Shown: positions 17,523 to 26,902 of the stretch, in pieces
How the letters are laid out: each line of letters starts with the position of its first letter
Numbering within the stretch: position 1 is the stretch's first letter
NCBI GenBank assembly: GCA_900470775.1
Contig: UCBZ01000017.1
Span: 388,554-452,553, forward strand
Length of the DNA: 64,000 nt
Direction of reading: 5' to 3'
Origin: Hyphomicrobiales bacterium
GTDB taxonomy: Bacteria > Pseudomonadota > Alphaproteobacteria > Rhizobiales > Beijerinckiaceae
Program-made: the position numbers and the translations under genes
The notes under the pieces: generated by a model
What the model was told of the DNA's origin: nothing
What the model saw: the letters and a program-made list of their open reading frames with translations, nothing else
Database searches by the model: none

Positions 17523-18104
17523 TCAACCGCAGGCGATTGTCTCGCGTTCGGTCACGATCCAGTCGAGGCGCCGGTCATGCGGCTCGTCGGGCACCGCGTC
17601 GATCTCCTGCGCGGCATAGGCGATGCCGATGCTGATGACGGGTCCGAGTTCGGTGAGCTTGGCGTCATAATGGCCCTTGCCGTAGCCGATGCGATAGCCG
17701 CGCCGGTCGAAGGCTGCGAGCGGCACGATCAGGATGGTCGGCACGACCTCGGGCTGCTCCGGCTGCGGCACCAGCGTGCCGAAGCCGCCAGGCACGATCG
17801 GCTCATAGGGCGCCCAGCGCCGGAACAGCATCCGCTGGCCGACGATGGCCGGCAGGCAGAGCGGCAGGCCCAGCACGTGCAAGGCTTCGAGGATCGGGCG
17901 CGGATCGGCCTCGGAGCGCATCGGCCAATAGGCGGAAACGGGGCCGGCGCCTTCGTTGAAGACCGGCAGCGCCAGCACGCGCTCGGCGATCAGCGGATCC
18001 CATTCCAGCCGGTCGTCGATCTCGAGCCGGTCGCGAAGCGCCAGCGCGGCCTCGCGCAGAGCGGTCTTTTTCGGCGCGGCGCTGTGGGAAGACGTATCGG
18101 TCAT
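17523..18104 (-). CDS. fthC: 5-formyltetrahydrofolate cyclo-ligase
   Basis: ATP-dependent conversion of 5-formyl-THF to 5,10-methenyl-THF, returning a dead-end folate to the one-carbon pool. 193 residues from the ATG at 18104. A GTG at 18122 is possible but would run into the 6S RNA region. The family signature RRGYRIGYGKGHYD is present near residues 134-147, with LPLCLPAIVGQRMLF upstream. It follows zapA and 6S RNA in the order conserved across proteobacteria. Confidence 0.93.
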   Translation of the reverse strand: MTDTSSHSAAPKKTALREAALALRDRLEIDDRLEWDPLIAERVLALPVFNEGAGPVSAYWPMRSEADPRPILEALHVLGLPLCLPAIVGQRMLFRRWAPYEPIVPGGFGTLVPQPEQPEVVPTILIVPLAAFDRRGYRIGYGKGHYDAKLTELGPVISIGIAYAAQEIDAVPDEPHDRRLDWIVTERETIACG

Positions 18105-18124
18105 GGGAAAGTGCTGAGCCACCT

Positions 18125-18265
18125 TGGCCGTGGAGATTTCGATCCCGGGACACCTACTAAAGTAGGTGGGCGCCGTGTGTCTGGGTCCAGGGACCCAGTC
18201 AGGGACAGCTCCCTAGGGAGTCGTATGGGCCCGGGAATACACTCCTCGCACGCACCAGGCAGCCC
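18125..18265 (-). ncRNA. ssrS: 6S RNA (SsrS), approximate ends
   Basis: The 190-base gap between zapA and fthC, the classic place for 6S RNA, folds as one long rod on the minus strand. A closing helix TCCCGGG (18235-18229) pairs with CCCGGGA (18150-18144) and may extend through GGAG/CTCC. Beyond the central region is an apical hairpin CTGGGTCC-CT-GGACCCAG (18198-18181), and CACCTACT-TT-AGTAGGTG (18168-18151) forms a side hairpin. 6S RNA sequesters housekeeping RNA polymerase in stationary phase. Ends are estimated from the fold; the call rests on position plus structure. Confidence 0.7.
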
Positions 18266-18311
18266 AGCCCCGCCAATGTAGGGAATGCGCCGGCAAAGCG
18301 CCAGTGGCGGT

Positions 18312-18680
18312 TTAGCCTACCGCGCTCGGAATCAGGCTCTTCGCGATGCCCTCGATCCGCTCGGCCGCCGCGGCCAGTGCCTCGGCCGCCCTGTCCTCCA
18401 CCTCGCCGAGGCGCCGGTCGGCCGCTCCGGCATCGCCCTGGATCGAGGCGAGGTCGGCCTCCAGCCTGGCGATGCGGCGCTGCAGCTCGGAGGCTTCGTC
18501 CGCGACCATCAGCGCCGCCATGACGTGCAGGCGCATGTCGCCGATCTCGCCGAAGGCCTCGCGCATCTCCTGGATCTTGCCGTCATAGACGCGGGCGAGA
18601 CCCTCCAGATGCGGCTCCTCGCCCTCCCCGCAGGCCATGCGATAGGCCTTGCCGGCGATGGTGACATTGACTTGCGGCAT
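18312..18680 (-). CDS. zapA: ZapA, cell division protein that bundles FtsZ
   Basis: 122 residues from the ATG at 18680 (MPQVNVTIAGKAYRMACGEGEE). The N-terminal ZapA fold with HLEGLARVYDGKIQEMREAFGEIGDMRLHVMAALMVADE is typical, followed by a C-terminal coiled coil (ELQRRIARLEADLASI). It promotes FtsZ filament association at midcell. It lies between DUF4164 and 6S RNA, the standard Hyphomicrobiales order. Confidence 0.92.
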   Translation of the reverse strand: MPQVNVTIAGKAYRMACGEGEEPHLEGLARVYDGKIQEMREAFGEIGDMRLHVMAALMVADEASELQRRIARLEADLASIQGDAGAADRRLGEVEDRAAEALAAAAERIEGIAKSLIPSAVG

Positions 18681-18698
18681 GGCGCTCCCCACTTGATT

Positions 18699-19094
18699 CT
18701 ACCGAAGACCCGGCTCCCGGATATCCGGGCCGGCTGCGGCCCGCTCCGGATAGGCTTCTTCAGGTTCGCCCAGTTCCTCGCCGGTCGCGTCCTGAAGCTC
18801 GGCATCGACGTCGGGATCGGGCTGGTGACGGGCGATCACGGCGCCGATCACGTTCATGGCGCGCTGCAGGCGCTGGTCGACATCGGCGGCCGCCGTCTCG
18901 ACATCGCCGAGCCGCGCGGTCGCCCCGTCGAGCTCGGCTGCCAGCCTTGCCCGGTCGTCCTGCATCAGCGCCAGTTCCGTTTCCAGATTGGCCCGTCCGC
19001 GCTCGGCCTCGACGCGCCGCCGCGCCGCGGCCTCAAGCTGCGCCAGCGCACCGTCGAGACGCGCCAGGGCATTCTCCAGCATCAGGCTCGCCAC
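18699..19094 (-). CDS. DUF4164 coiled-coil protein upstream of zapA
   Basis: 131 residues, almost entirely predicted coiled coil (LENALARLDGALAQLEAAARR, then AELDGATARLGDVETAAADVD) with an acidic tail. The GTG at 19094 is preferred over an ATG four codons in because GGAGA sits five to six bases ahead of the GTG. The family occurs next to zapA in rhizobia and relatives, which suggests a division role, but none is established here. Confidence 0.75.
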   Translation of the reverse strand: MASLMLENALARLDGALAQLEAAARRRVEAERGRANLETELALMQDDRARLAAELDGATARLGDVETAAADVDQRLQRAMNVIGAVIARHQPDPDVDAELQDATGEELGEPEEAYPERAAAGPDIREPGLR

Positions 19095-19294
19095 CGTCGC
19101 TCTCCTTCAGATCGAAGCCGGCTCACACGATTCGGGACCCTAGCCCATGTCGTCCAAAAACGGGAATCGGCTGGGAATCGCCGCAGCAAAGATGCCCGTC
19201 GATCCCAAGGGCTTGGACCCGCTTGCTGTCTTCGCACTTGCAGCAAGGCCAAAGCGGGGCACGCTCGCCCCGCATGGAGAACCGGCTGGACGAA

Positions 19295-19323
19295 TTGACT
19301 CGAAGCCGACCAGCGGCCTAATC
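19295..19323 (+). promoter_or_regulatory. Candidate promoter for tkt
   Basis: TTGACT (19295-19300), 17 bases, CTAATC (19318-19323), 115 bases ahead of tkt. The rest of the 344-base gap between DUF4164 and tkt (19095-19438) shows no coding frame in the local style and no strong hairpin. This is the start of the tkt-gap-pgk-fba cluster. Confidence 0.35.
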
Positions 19324-19438
19324 GAGCCACCATTCGAAGCGATACAGCGACATCGGAATTCGGACCGCCCCCGGCCTGCCGCCCACGCAGGATGTGGCCG
19401 CGGCCTCGTCCTCCCGCCAGACGGAGCCTGAGACCATC

Positions 19439-21436
19439 ATGACCACGATCGACCGCGCCCAGCACGACAAGCTCGCCAACGCCATCCGCTCCCTTGCGAT
19501 GGACGGCGTCGAGAAGGCGAACTCCGGCCATCCCGGCCTGCCGATGGGCGCAGCCGACGTCGCGACCGTGCTGTTCACCCGCGTCATGAGCTATGATGCC
19601 GCCGATCCGCGCTGGCCCGATCGCGACCGTTTCGTGCTCTCGGCCGGCCATGGCTCGATGCTGCTCTACGCCCTGCTCTATCTCACCGGCGTGCCCGGCA
19701 TGGAGCTCGACGACCTCAAGAAATTCCGCCAGACCGATTCGAAGACGCCGGGCCATCCCGAGAACTTCATGACCGCGGGCGTCGAGACCACGACCGGCCC
19801 GCTTGGCCAGGGGCTGGCCACGGCTGTGGGCATGGCGATGGCCGAGCGCATGCTCGCCGCCGAATACGGCAAGAAGGTCGTCGATCACCACACCTATGTG
19901 CTGGCCTCCGACGGCGACCTGATGGAAGGCATCAGCCACGAGGCGATCGCGCTCGCCGGCCACCAGAAGCTCAACAAGCTGATCGTGATGTGGGACGACA
20001 ACGGCATCTCGATCGACGGGCCGCTGACGATCTCCGACAATGTCGACCAGGTCGCGCGCTTCAAGGCCTGCGGCTGGCGCGCCGAGCGCGTCGACGGCCA
20101 TGATCCCGACGCGATCGAGGCCGCGATCCGCCGCGCCCAGAAGTCGAACAAGCCGAGCATGATCGCCTGCAAGACGGTGATCGGCTTCGGCGCGCCCAAG
20201 AAGCAGGGCACCTCCAAGGCCCATGGCGAGGCGCTGGGCGCCGAGGAACTCGCCGCCGCCAAGAAGAACCTCGGCATCACCGGCGGCCCCTTCGAGGTCG
20301 CGGCCGACATCCTCAAGGCTTGGCGCGGCTACGGCCGGGCCGGCGCCGGCGCCCATGCCGACTGGAAGGGCCGCTACGAGGCGCTGTCCGAGCGCAAGCG
20401 CGCCGAATTCGACCGCCGCCAGGCTCATGGCATCCCGGCCAAGCTCGACAAGGCGATCCTCGCCCACAAGAAGGCGCTGATCGCGGCCCCGCAGACCATC
20501 GCCACCCGCAAGGCTTCGGAACTCGCGCTGGAGGTGATCACGCCGATCATGCCCGAACTCGTCATGGGCTCGGCCGACCTGACGCCTTCCAACAACACCC
20601 GCACCAAGGCCGCGCTGGACTTCACGCCGAAGACCCCCAAGGGCCGCTATGTCCGCTACGGCATCCGCGAGCACGGCATGGCCGCCGCGATGAACGGCAT
20701 CACCCTACATGGCGGCTTCCGCACCGGCGGCGGCACCTTCCTGGTCTTCGCCGACTATGCCCGCCCCTCGATGCGGCTCGCAGCCCTGATGGGCCTGCCG
20801 ATCGTCTACGTCATGACCCATGACTCGATCGGGCTCGGTGAGGACGGCCCGACGCACCAGCCGGTCGAGCAGATCGCCTCGCTGCGCGCCATGCCGAACA
20901 TGCATGTCTTCCGCCCGGCCGACACGATCGAGACCGCCGAGGCCTGGCAGTTCGCGCTCGAGCATACCAAGGGCCCGACCGTGCTCGCCCTCTCGCGCCA
21001 GAACCTGCCGCAGCTGCGCACCGACGCGACCGCGACGAACCGCTCGGCCAAGGGCGGCTACGAGCTGCTGCCGGCCGAAGGCGGCAAGGCGGAGGTCTCG
21101 CTCTTCGCCTCGGGCTCCGAGGTCGAGATCGCTGTCGCCGCCCGCAAGCTGCTCGCCGAGAAGGGCGTCAAGGCGCGCGTCGTCTCCGTGCCCTCGCTCG
21201 AACTGCTGCTAGCGCAGGACGAGGCGACTCAAGGAGCCGTCATCGGCGACGCCCCGGTCAAGATCGCGATCGAGGCCGGGGTGCGCTTCGGCTGGGATGC
21301 CGTGATCGGCCATGACGGCATCTTCGTCGGCATGCATTCCTTCGGGGCGAGCGGCCCCTACAAGGAGGTCTACAAGCATTTCGGCATCACGCCGGAAGCC
21401 GTGGTCGAGGCCGCGATGAAGCGTCACAACGCCTGA
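19439..21436 (+). CDS. tkt: Transketolase
   Basis: Thiamine-diphosphate enzyme that moves two-carbon units between sugars, linking glycolysis and the pentose phosphate pathway. 665 residues from the ATG at 19439. Conserved blocks include [32 protein letters not shown], the ThDP/metal site [15 protein letters not shown] (GDG motif), [18 protein letters not shown] and [20 protein letters not shown] (here MTHDSIG). Full length with no defects. No RuBisCO or phosphoribulokinase genes are nearby, so this is central metabolism, not a Calvin operon. Confidence 0.97.
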   Translation: MTTIDRAQHDKLANAIRSLAMDGVEKANSGHPGLPMGAADVATVLFTRVMSYDAADPRWPDRDRFVLSAGHGSMLLYALLYLTGVPGMELDDLKKFRQTDSKTPGHPENFMTAGVETTTGPLGQGLATAVGMAMAERMLAAEYGKKVVDHHTYVLASDGDLMEGISHEAIALAGHQKLNKLIVMWDDNGISIDGPLTISDNVDQVARFKACGWRAERVDGHDPDAIEAAIRRAQKSNKPSMIACKTVIGFGAPKKQGTSKAHGEALGAEELAAAKKNLGITGGPFEVAADILKAWRGYGRAGAGAHADWKGRYEALSERKRAEFDRRQAHGIPAKLDKAILAHKKALIAAPQTIATRKASELALEVITPIMPELVMGSADLTPSNNTRTKAALDFTPKTPKGRYVRYGIREHGMAAAMNGITLHGGFRTGGGTFLVFADYARPSMRLAALMGLPIVYVMTHDSIGLGEDGPTHQPVEQIASLRAMPNMHVFRPADTIETAEAWQFALEHTKGPTVLALSRQNLPQLRTDATATNRSAKGGYELLPAEGGKAEVSLFASGSEVEIAVAARKLLAEKGVKARVVSVPSLELLLAQDEATQGAVIGDAPVKIAIEAGVRFGWDAVIGHDGIFVGMHSFGASGPYKEVYKHFGITPEAVVEAAMKRHNA

Positions 21437-21498
21437 GAACCGCGGAAAATGTGAGATCGCCCGGCCCGCTCCGGAATTTTCTCACCGGGAGACTTGCG

Positions 21499-21519
21499 TT
21501 CGGCCACGCTTTGGCCGAA
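21499..21519 (+). repeat. Hairpin in the tkt-gap intergenic region
   Basis: TTCGGCCA-CGCTT-TGGCCGAA, an 8-bp perfect stem with a five-base loop, 62 bases after tkt and 55 before gap. No T-run, so it is more likely an mRNA processing or stabilising element than a terminator. Confidence 0.4.
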
Positions 21520-21573
21520 TTGCCCGCATGAATGGCGTGCAAGCGCCGTGATCCGGCGAAGGAGAGGTTTGAG

Positions 21574-22584
21574 ATGACGGTCAAGGTGGCGATCAACGGT
21601 TTCGGCCGCATCGGGCGCAACGTCCTGCGCGCGATCATCGAGTCGAAGCGCAAAGACATCGAGGTCGTGGCGATCAACGATCTCGGCCCGGTCGAGACCA
21701 ATGCCCATCTCTTCCGCTTCGACTCCGTGCATGGCCGCTTCCCCGGCACGGTGACCGTTTCCGGCGACACGATCGATGTCGGCCGCGGCCCGATCAAGGT
21801 CACCGCCGTGCGCGACCCCAAGGATCTGCCGCACAAGGCGCTCGGCGTCGATATCGCGCTGGAATGCACCGGCATCTTCACCACCAAGGAGAAGGCCTCG
21901 GCCCATCTCGCCGCCGGCGCCAAGCGCGTCCTGGTCTCGGCCCCCTGCGACGGCGCCGATTTGACCGTCGTCTTCGGCGTCAATGACGGCCAGCTCACCA
22001 GCGACCACGTCATCGTCTCGAACGCCTCCTGCACCACCAACTGCCTCGCGCCGGTCGTGCGCGTGCTCCATGACGCCGTCGGCATCGACAAAGGCTTCAT
22101 GACCACGATCCATGCCTATACCGGCGACCAGCCGACGCTCGACACGATGCACAAGGATCTCTACCGCGGCCGCGCCGCCGGCCTCTCGATGATCCCGACC
22201 TCGACCGGCGCCGCCAAGGCGATCGGCCTCGTCATCCCCGAGCTCAAGGGCCGGCTCGACGGCTCCTCGGTGCGCGTGCCGACCCCCAACGTCTCGATGG
22301 TCGACTTCAAGTTCATCGCCAAGCGCAAGACCACTGTCGAGAAGATCAACGACGCGATCCTCAAGGCGAGCAAGCGCGGTGTCCTGAAGGGCATCCTGGC
22401 CGTCACCGACCAGCCCAACGTCTCGATCGACTTCAACCACGACCCGGCCTCGTCGACCTTCGCGCTCGACCAGACCAAGGTCATGGACGACAAGTTCGTC
22501 AGCGTCGTCGCCTGGTACGACAACGAGTGGGGCTTCTCGAACCGCATGAGCGACACCGCCGTCGCCATGGGCAAGCTGCTCTGA
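21574..22584 (+). CDS. gap: Glyceraldehyde-3-phosphate dehydrogenase
   Basis: Phosphorylating GAPDH. 336 residues from the ATG at 21574, which has GGAGAGG just upstream. NAD-binding [12 protein letters not shown] at the N-terminus, catalytic C153 in [12 protein letters not shown], and the C-terminal block [16 protein letters not shown] are intact. It lies between tkt and pgk in a typical alphaproteobacterial glycolysis/gluconeogenesis cluster. Confidence 0.97.
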   Translation: MTVKVAINGFGRIGRNVLRAIIESKRKDIEVVAINDLGPVETNAHLFRFDSVHGRFPGTVTVSGDTIDVGRGPIKVTAVRDPKDLPHKALGVDIALECTGIFTTKEKASAHLAAGAKRVLVSAPCDGADLTVVFGVNDGQLTSDHVIVSNASCTTNCLAPVVRVLHDAVGIDKGFMTTIHAYTGDQPTLDTMHKDLYRGRAAGLSMIPTSTGAAKAIGLVIPELKGRLDGSSVRVPTPNVSMVDFKFIAKRKTTVEKINDAILKASKRGVLKGILAVTDQPNVSIDFNHDPASSTFALDQTKVMDDKFVSVVAWYDNEWGFSNRMSDTAVAMGKLL

Positions 22585-22598
22585 CCTGACGCCTTGCG

Positions 22599-22623
22599 AT
22601 ACCGCGCCGCTTCGGCGCGGTAT
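22599..22623 (+). terminator. Strong hairpin after gap, possible attenuator
   Basis: ATACCGCGCCG-CTT-CGGCGCGGTAT, an 11-bp perfect stem 14 bases after the gap stop. It has no U-tract (GTCTC follows), so it may protect the gap mRNA 3' end or reduce read-through into the downstream genes rather than terminate fully. Confidence 0.5.
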
Positions 22624-22654
22624 GTCTCAACTCCTCGAATCGAACGGAACGACC

Positions 22655-23122
22655 ATGGCCAAGATCGAGCCGACCGTCGCATCGACAGCCGACGCATCCG
22701 TACCGACGACCGTCACGCCTACCCCGACCGCCCCGACCTACGGCACGCCCTATGTCGTCGGCAGCGTCGCGCCTGCGAGCGAGGCCACGCCGGCCTCTGA
22801 TCCGCGCCAGCTCGACCAGCTCTCTCGCATCGAGGAGAAGGCTGCGCGCATCGAGGAGAAGTTCGCCCGCTACGAGGCTGTCCTGACCCGCGCCGAAGCA
22901 TCGCTGGAGCGCAGCGCTCACAAGGTCGACGCCGCCGCCGGCACCATGGACTTCGCGGCGATCCGCGGCGAGATCGCCAGCCTGCGCGACCGCGTCGATG
23001 CGACCCCACGCGTCGCCACCCTGTTCACCACCGCGATCGTCACGGCCGTCCTCACCGTCATCCTGACGATCCTGGTGCTGCGCTTCGGCGTGCCCGGCCT
23101 GATGCCGAAGCTGCTGCCGTGA
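22655..23122 (+). CDS. Tail-anchored coiled-coil membrane protein between gap and pgk, function unknown
   Basis: 155 residues: a Thr/Pro/Ala-rich flexible N-terminus (about 1-50), a coiled coil at about 55-110 ([20 protein letters not shown]), and one membrane helix near the C-terminus (about 122-147, [21 protein letters not shown]). Its stop overlaps the GTG start of pgk by four bases, so its translation could influence pgk levels. No family recognised. Confidence 0.72.
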   Translation: MAKIEPTVASTADASVPTTVTPTPTAPTYGTPYVVGSVAPASEATPASDPRQLDQLSRIEEKAARIEEKFARYEAVLTRAEASLERSAHKVDAAAGTMDFAAIRGEIASLRDRVDATPRVATLFTTAIVTAVLTVILTILVLRFGVPGLMPKLLP

Positions 23123-24312
23123 CCGCGTTCAAGACGCTCGACGACGCCGATCTCTCGGGCAAGCGCGCGCTTGTCCGTGTCGACCTCAACGTCCCCATGG
23201 AAGACGGCAAGGTCACCGACACGACCCGCATCGACCGCATCCTGCCGACGATCCGCGAGATGTCGGCCAAGGGCGCCAAGGTCGTCCTGCTAGCCCATTT
23301 CGGCCGGCCCAAGGGCCGTGACGACAAGAACAGCCTGAAGCAGGTCGTCCCGGCGCTCGCCCATGCGCTCGGCCAGCCCGTCACCTTCGTGTCCGATTGC
23401 ATCGGCGAGGATGTGGCCAAAGCCGTTTCCGGCGCCAAGAACGGCGAAGTCCTGCTGCTCGAAAACACCCGCTTCCACGCCGGCGACGAAAAGAACGACC
23501 CCGATTTCGTCAAGGCGCTCGCCGCCAATGGCGACCTCTTCGTCAACGACGCCTTCTCGGCTGCCCATCGCGCCCATGCCTCGACCGAAGGCCTCGCCCA
23601 TGTGCTGCCAGCCTTCGCCGGACGCACGATGCAGGCCGAGCTCGAAGCGCTCTCGGCCGGCCTCGACAACCCAGCTCGCCCGGTCATGGCGATCGTCGGC
23701 GGCGCAAAAGTCTCGACCAAGCTCGAGCTGCTCGGCAACCTCGTCCGGAAGGTCGACGTCCTCGTCATCGGCGGCGGCATGGCCAACACCTTCCTCGCCG
23801 CGCGCGGCGTCGGTGTCGGCAAGTCGCTCTGCGAGCATGACCTGGCTGCCACCGCCCGCGAGATCGAGGAGAAGGCGAAAGCCGCCGGCTGCGAGATCAT
23901 GCTGCCGGTGGATGCGCTGGTCGCCCGCGAGTTCAAGGCCCATCCCGGCCACCGCGTCGTTCAGGTCAGCGAGGTCGCGGCCGACGAGATGATCCTCGAT
24001 GCCGGCCCGCTCAGCGTCGCCGAGGTCGTGCTCAAGCTGAATTCGGTGAAAACGCTGGTCTGGAACGGGCCGTTCGGCGCCTTCGAACTGCCGCCCTTCG
24101 ACACCGCCACCGTCACCGTCGCCAAGGCGGCGGCCAAGCGCGTCAAGGCCGGCACGCTGGTCGCGGTCGCCGGTGGTGGCGACACCGTCTCCGCCATGAA
24201 CCATGCCGGCGTCGCCGACGACCTCACCTACGTCTCGACGGCCGGGGGCGCGTTCCTCGAATGGATGGAGGGCAAGGCCCTGCCGGGCGTCGAAGCGCTG
24301 CGGAAGCGCTGA
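23119..24312 (+). CDS. pgk: Phosphoglycerate kinase
   Basis: Reversible transfer of phosphate between 1,3-bisphosphoglycerate and ADP. 397 residues starting at GTG 23119. Substrate-site blocks [13 protein letters not shown] and [10 protein letters not shown], the hinge region [15 protein letters not shown], and the nucleotide-binding [13 protein letters not shown] are all present. Start codon and position imply coupling to the small membrane-protein gene before it. Confidence 0.97.
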   Translation: MTAFKTLDDADLSGKRALVRVDLNVPMEDGKVTDTTRIDRILPTIREMSAKGAKVVLLAHFGRPKGRDDKNSLKQVVPALAHALGQPVTFVSDCIGEDVAKAVSGAKNGEVLLLENTRFHAGDEKNDPDFVKALAANGDLFVNDAFSAAHRAHASTEGLAHVLPAFAGRTMQAELEALSAGLDNPARPVMAIVGGAKVSTKLELLGNLVRKVDVLVIGGGMANTFLAARGVGVGKSLCEHDLAATAREIEEKAKAAGCEIMLPVDALVAREFKAHPGHRVVQVSEVAADEMILDAGPLSVAEVVLKLNSVKTLVWNGPFGAFELPPFDTATVTVAKAAAKRVKAGTLVAVAGGGDTVSAMNHAGVADDLTYVSTAGGAFLEWMEGKALPGVEALRKR

Positions 24313-24330
24313 CGGGCTGTCGCTCTGCCC

Positions 24331-24358
24331 TTGCGGTAGGGCGTGTTTATGCTATGTT
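24331..24358 (+). promoter_or_regulatory. Candidate promoter for the 82-residue protein gene
   Basis: TTGCGG (24331-24336), 16 bases, TATGTT (24353-24358), only eight bases ahead of the ATG at 24366. If used, transcripts would be nearly leaderless. Weak evidence. Confidence 0.25.
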
Positions 24359-24365
24359 CTCGCAC

Positions 24366-24614
24366 ATGAGCGAGCACATGAGCGAGAATGTGCAAACAGC
24401 GATGTTTGAAATCCTGAAGAAAGTTCAGGCAGACCTGACGTCGTTCAGGGTTGAAACGAATGATCGTTTCGCACTGCTTGAAGACCTCGTCCGCAAGCAG
24501 CGCCGCGACACCGCCGGCCTCCTCGTCATGGCGAAATCCGTCACCGGTAATTTCGCCGAGGAACTGGCTGCCATCGAGGAGCGTGTGCGGGTTCTGGAAG
24601 CGCGCGGCCGCTGA
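24366..24614 (+). CDS. Small coiled-coil protein between pgk and fba, function unknown
   Basis: 82 residues from the ATG at 24366 (MSEHMSENVQTAMFEILKK); an ATG four codons later is an alternative. Mainly helical, with charged heptads (VQADLTSFRVETNDRFALLE, then AAIEERVRVLEARGR). Slightly less GC-rich than its neighbours. Short coiled-coil proteins of this style are common in alphaproteobacteria without a known role. Confidence 0.6.
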   Translation: MSEHMSENVQTAMFEILKKVQADLTSFRVETNDRFALLEDLVRKQRRDTAGLLVMAKSVTGNFAEELAAIEERVRVLEARGR

Positions 24615-24704
24615 TTTTAAGGGCCTTTTCCGCTTTCGCTTTACCTTTGTCGCAGTTGGCTTTTAAACGCTCCCCATATCCATTGCCTCAAGGGGAGTAC
24701 CATC

Positions 24705-25787
24705 GTGGCCCGCATCACGCTCCGTCAGTTGCTCGATCACGCCGCCGAAAACGACTATGGCGTGCCCGCCTTCAACATCAACAACATGGAGCAGGCGCTG
24801 GCGATCATGGCCGCGGCCGACGCCACCGACGCTCCCGTCATCATCCAGGCCTCGCGCGGCGCGCGCTCCTACGCCAACGACATCATGCTCAAGCACATGA
24901 TGGACGCGGTGACCGAGATCTACCCGCACATCCCCGTCTGCGTGCATCTCGACCACGGCAACGAGGCCGCGACCTGCATGACCGCGATCCAGGCCGGCTT
25001 CACCTCGGTGATGATGGACGGCTCACTCAAGGCGGATGGCAAGACGCCCGGCGACTGGGACTACAATGTCGGCGTGACCAGGCAGGTCGTCGAGATGGCC
25101 CATCTCGGCGGTATCTCCGTTGAAGGAGAACTCGGTGTCCTGGGTTCGCTCGAGAGCGGCGAGGGCGAGAAGGAGGACGGGCACGGCTTCGAAGGCAAGC
25201 TCTCCCACGACCAGCTCCTGACCAATCCGGAGGAGGCGGTGAAATTCGTCGCCGAGACCAAGGTCGATGCGCTCGCAATCGCCATGGGCACCTCGCACGG
25301 CGCCTACAAGTTCACCCGCAAGCCCGATGGCGCGATCCTGGCGATGAACGTCATCGAGGAGATCCACAAGAAGCTGCCGAGCATGCATCTGGTGATGCAC
25401 GGCTCGTCCAGCGTGCCGCAGGACCTGCAGGACATCATCAACCAGTATGGCGGCAAGATGCCCCAGACCTGGGGCGTGCCGGTCGAGGAGATCCAGCGCG
25501 GCATCAAGCACGGCGTCCGCAAGATCAACATCGACACCGACAACCGCATGGCGATGACCGGCCAGATCCGGAAGATCCTCTCCGAGAACCCCGGCGAGTT
25601 CGATCCGCGCAAATACCTGAAGCCCGCCATGGAGGCGATGACCAAGCTCTGCAGCTTGCGCCTCAAGGAATTCAACACCGCCGGCCAGGCCAGCAAGATC
25701 AAGCGCATCGCCACCACCGCCGAAATGGCCAAGCGCTACGCCAAGGGCGAGCTCGACCCGACTTTTGGCGCCCAGAAGGCGGCCTGA
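24705..25787 (+). CDS. fba: Class II fructose-bisphosphate aldolase (Calvin-cycle subtype by sequence)
   Basis: Zinc aldolase joining dihydroxyacetone phosphate and glyceraldehyde 3-phosphate. 360 residues from GTG 24705, preceded by AGGGGAG. Conserved blocks: [27 protein letters not shown], zinc-binding [10 protein letters not shown], and [11 protein letters not shown] near the C-terminus. The sequence fits the subtype often called Calvin-cycle type, but no Calvin-cycle genes are present here; this subtype is the ordinary aldolase of many rhizobia. Confidence 0.96.
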   Translation: MARITLRQLLDHAAENDYGVPAFNINNMEQALAIMAAADATDAPVIIQASRGARSYANDIMLKHMMDAVTEIYPHIPVCVHLDHGNEAATCMTAIQAGFTSVMMDGSLKADGKTPGDWDYNVGVTRQVVEMAHLGGISVEGELGVLGSLESGEGEKEDGHGFEGKLSHDQLLTNPEEAVKFVAETKVDALAIAMGTSHGAYKFTRKPDGAILAMNVIEEIHKKLPSMHLVMHGSSSVPQDLQDIINQYGGKMPQTWGVPVEEIQRGIKHGVRKINIDTDNRMAMTGQIRKILSENPGEFDPRKYLKPAMEAMTKLCSLRLKEFNTAGQASKIKRIATTAEMAKRYAKGELDPTFGAQKAA

Positions 25788-25847
25788 GCGGCCTGGCTGC
25801 GATAGCAGCTCTCGGCCGACATCTGCCGATCGACCTGAACGCCGCCG

Positions 25848-25867
25848 GCTCGCCCGGCGGCGTTTTA
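25848..25867 (+). terminator. Terminator after fba
   Basis: ACGCCGCCGG and CCGGCGGCGT form a stem followed by TTT, about 60 bases past the fba stop. It closes the tkt-gap-pgk-fba cluster and separates it from the tetR-yciI pair. Confidence 0.75.
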
Positions 25868-25887
25868 CATTGGCGGGCAGCGGAGCC

Positions 25888-25939
25888 TTGACGTCTGTAG
25901 GTCAATCGTCCTATCAGTATCATTAGGACGATTGACCTA
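25888..25939 (+). promoter_or_regulatory. tetR-yciI promoter with a perfect 16-bp inverted repeat
   Basis: TAGGTCAATCGTCCTA (25898-25913) and TAGGACGATTGACCTA (25924-25939) are exact reverse complements, 10 bases apart. A -35 candidate TTGACG (25888-25893) lies just before, and -10 candidates such as TATCAG (25912-25917) fall at the inner end of the left arm and in the spacer, so a bound repressor would block transcription. Self-regulation by the TetR protein at 25986 is the simple reading. Confidence 0.75.
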
Positions 25940-25985
25940 GATCCGGATCGAGCCGGCAGGCCAGCTGTCGGAAGGGGACGCAGCA

Positions 25986-26576
25986 ATGGCCGCAGCCGCA
26001 ACGCGCCAGCACATTGTAGAAGCCGCCGACAGGCTGTTCTACGAGCGCGGATTCGAGGCGACCGCCTTCGCCGATATCGCCGCGGCCACAGGCCTATCGC
26101 GCGGCAATTTCTACTACCATTTCAAGGTGAAGAACGAGATTCTCGACGCCGTCATCACGCTCCGGCTGGAGCGCACCCGCCTGCTTCTCGCCGGCTGGCA
26201 GGCCGCAGCCGAGACCCCTGTCGAACGCATCCACAGCTTCATCGGCATGCTGATCGGCAACCGCGCCAAGATCATGCTCTACGGCTGCCCCGTCGGCACT
26301 CTGTGCGCCGAACTCGCCAAGCTCGACCATATCGCCAGCAGTCGCGCCAGCGAGTTGTTCACGCTGTTCCGGGAGTGGCTGGCGGGTCAGTTCAGCCTTC
26401 TCGGCCGGGCGGCCGATGCCGACCGGCTCGCCATGCATCTGCTCATGCGCAGCCAGGGCGTCGCCACGCTCGCTGCCGCCTTCCGCGACGAAGCCTTCAT
26501 CCGGCGCGAAGTCGAGCAGATGAACCTCTGGCTGGAGGCACTAAGCCCGGCCGCATCGCTCCCGTTGGAAACCTGA
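25986..26576 (+). CDS. TetR family regulator paired with a YciI protein
   Basis: 196 residues. The DNA-binding domain reads IVEAADRLFYERGFEATAFADIAAATGLSRGNFYYHFKVKNEIL. The C-terminal domain contains IMLYGCPVGTLCAELAKL, seen in TetR proteins of the QacR-like C-terminal groups. It is 14 bases upstream of yciI and directly behind a 16-bp inverted-repeat operator, so it probably represses its own two-gene operon until an unknown ligand binds. Cys residues in the ligand domain could also allow redox sensing, which is speculative. Confidence 0.88.
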   Translation: MAAAATRQHIVEAADRLFYERGFEATAFADIAAATGLSRGNFYYHFKVKNEILDAVITLRLERTRLLLAGWQAAAETPVERIHSFIGMLIGNRAKIMLYGCPVGTLCAELAKLDHIASSRASELFTLFREWLAGQFSLLGRAADADRLAMHLLMRSQGVATLAAAFRDEAFIRREVEQMNLWLEALSPAASLPLET

Positions 26577-26590
26577 ACCACGAGGCTCCC

Positions 26591-26878
26591 ATGTTCGTCG
26601 TCACGCTGCGCTTTTCCGCCAACAAGGCACAGGCCCCTGCCCTGATGCCGGCCCATAATGACTGGATCAGGAACGGCTTCGACGACGGCGCCTTCCTCAT
26701 GACCGGCAGTCTGAAGCCAGGACTCGGCGGCGTCGTGCTCGCGCATGGCGTTACGCGCGCCGAACTCGAAGCGCGCGTCGGGGAAGACCCGTTCGTGGTC
26801 GAGGATGTCGTGAGCGCCGACATCCTCGAAATCGCACCGGGCCGCGCCGACGACCGGCTCGCCTTCCTGATGGGCTGA
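26591..26878 (+). CDS. YciI family protein
   Basis: 95 residues, a ferredoxin-like fold with the family residues histidine and aspartate (MPAHNDWIRNGFDDGAFLMT) and the C-terminal DPFVVEDVVSADILEI. Members are small dimers, some with dehydrochlorinase-like chemistry, most of unknown substrate. Co-transcribed with the TetR gene just upstream. Confidence 0.8.
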   Translation: MFVVTLRFSANKAQAPALMPAHNDWIRNGFDDGAFLMTGSLKPGLGGVVLAHGVTRAELEARVGEDPFVVEDVVSADILEIAPGRADDRLAFLMG

Positions 26879-26902
26879 GCCGGCGCAGCCGGGCTCGTCC
26901 GC

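Noticed and set aside
19082..20674. A 530-codon minus-strand frame opposite the start of tkt
   Set aside because: High-GC antisense shadow: it runs through the transketolase gene and has no family match in sight.
19439..25787. A Calvin-Benson (cbb) operon, suggested by tkt, gap, pgk and a Calvin-type aldolase
   Set aside because: No RuBisCO, phosphoribulokinase or CbbR is present; the set is the usual glycolysis/gluconeogenesis cluster of this order.
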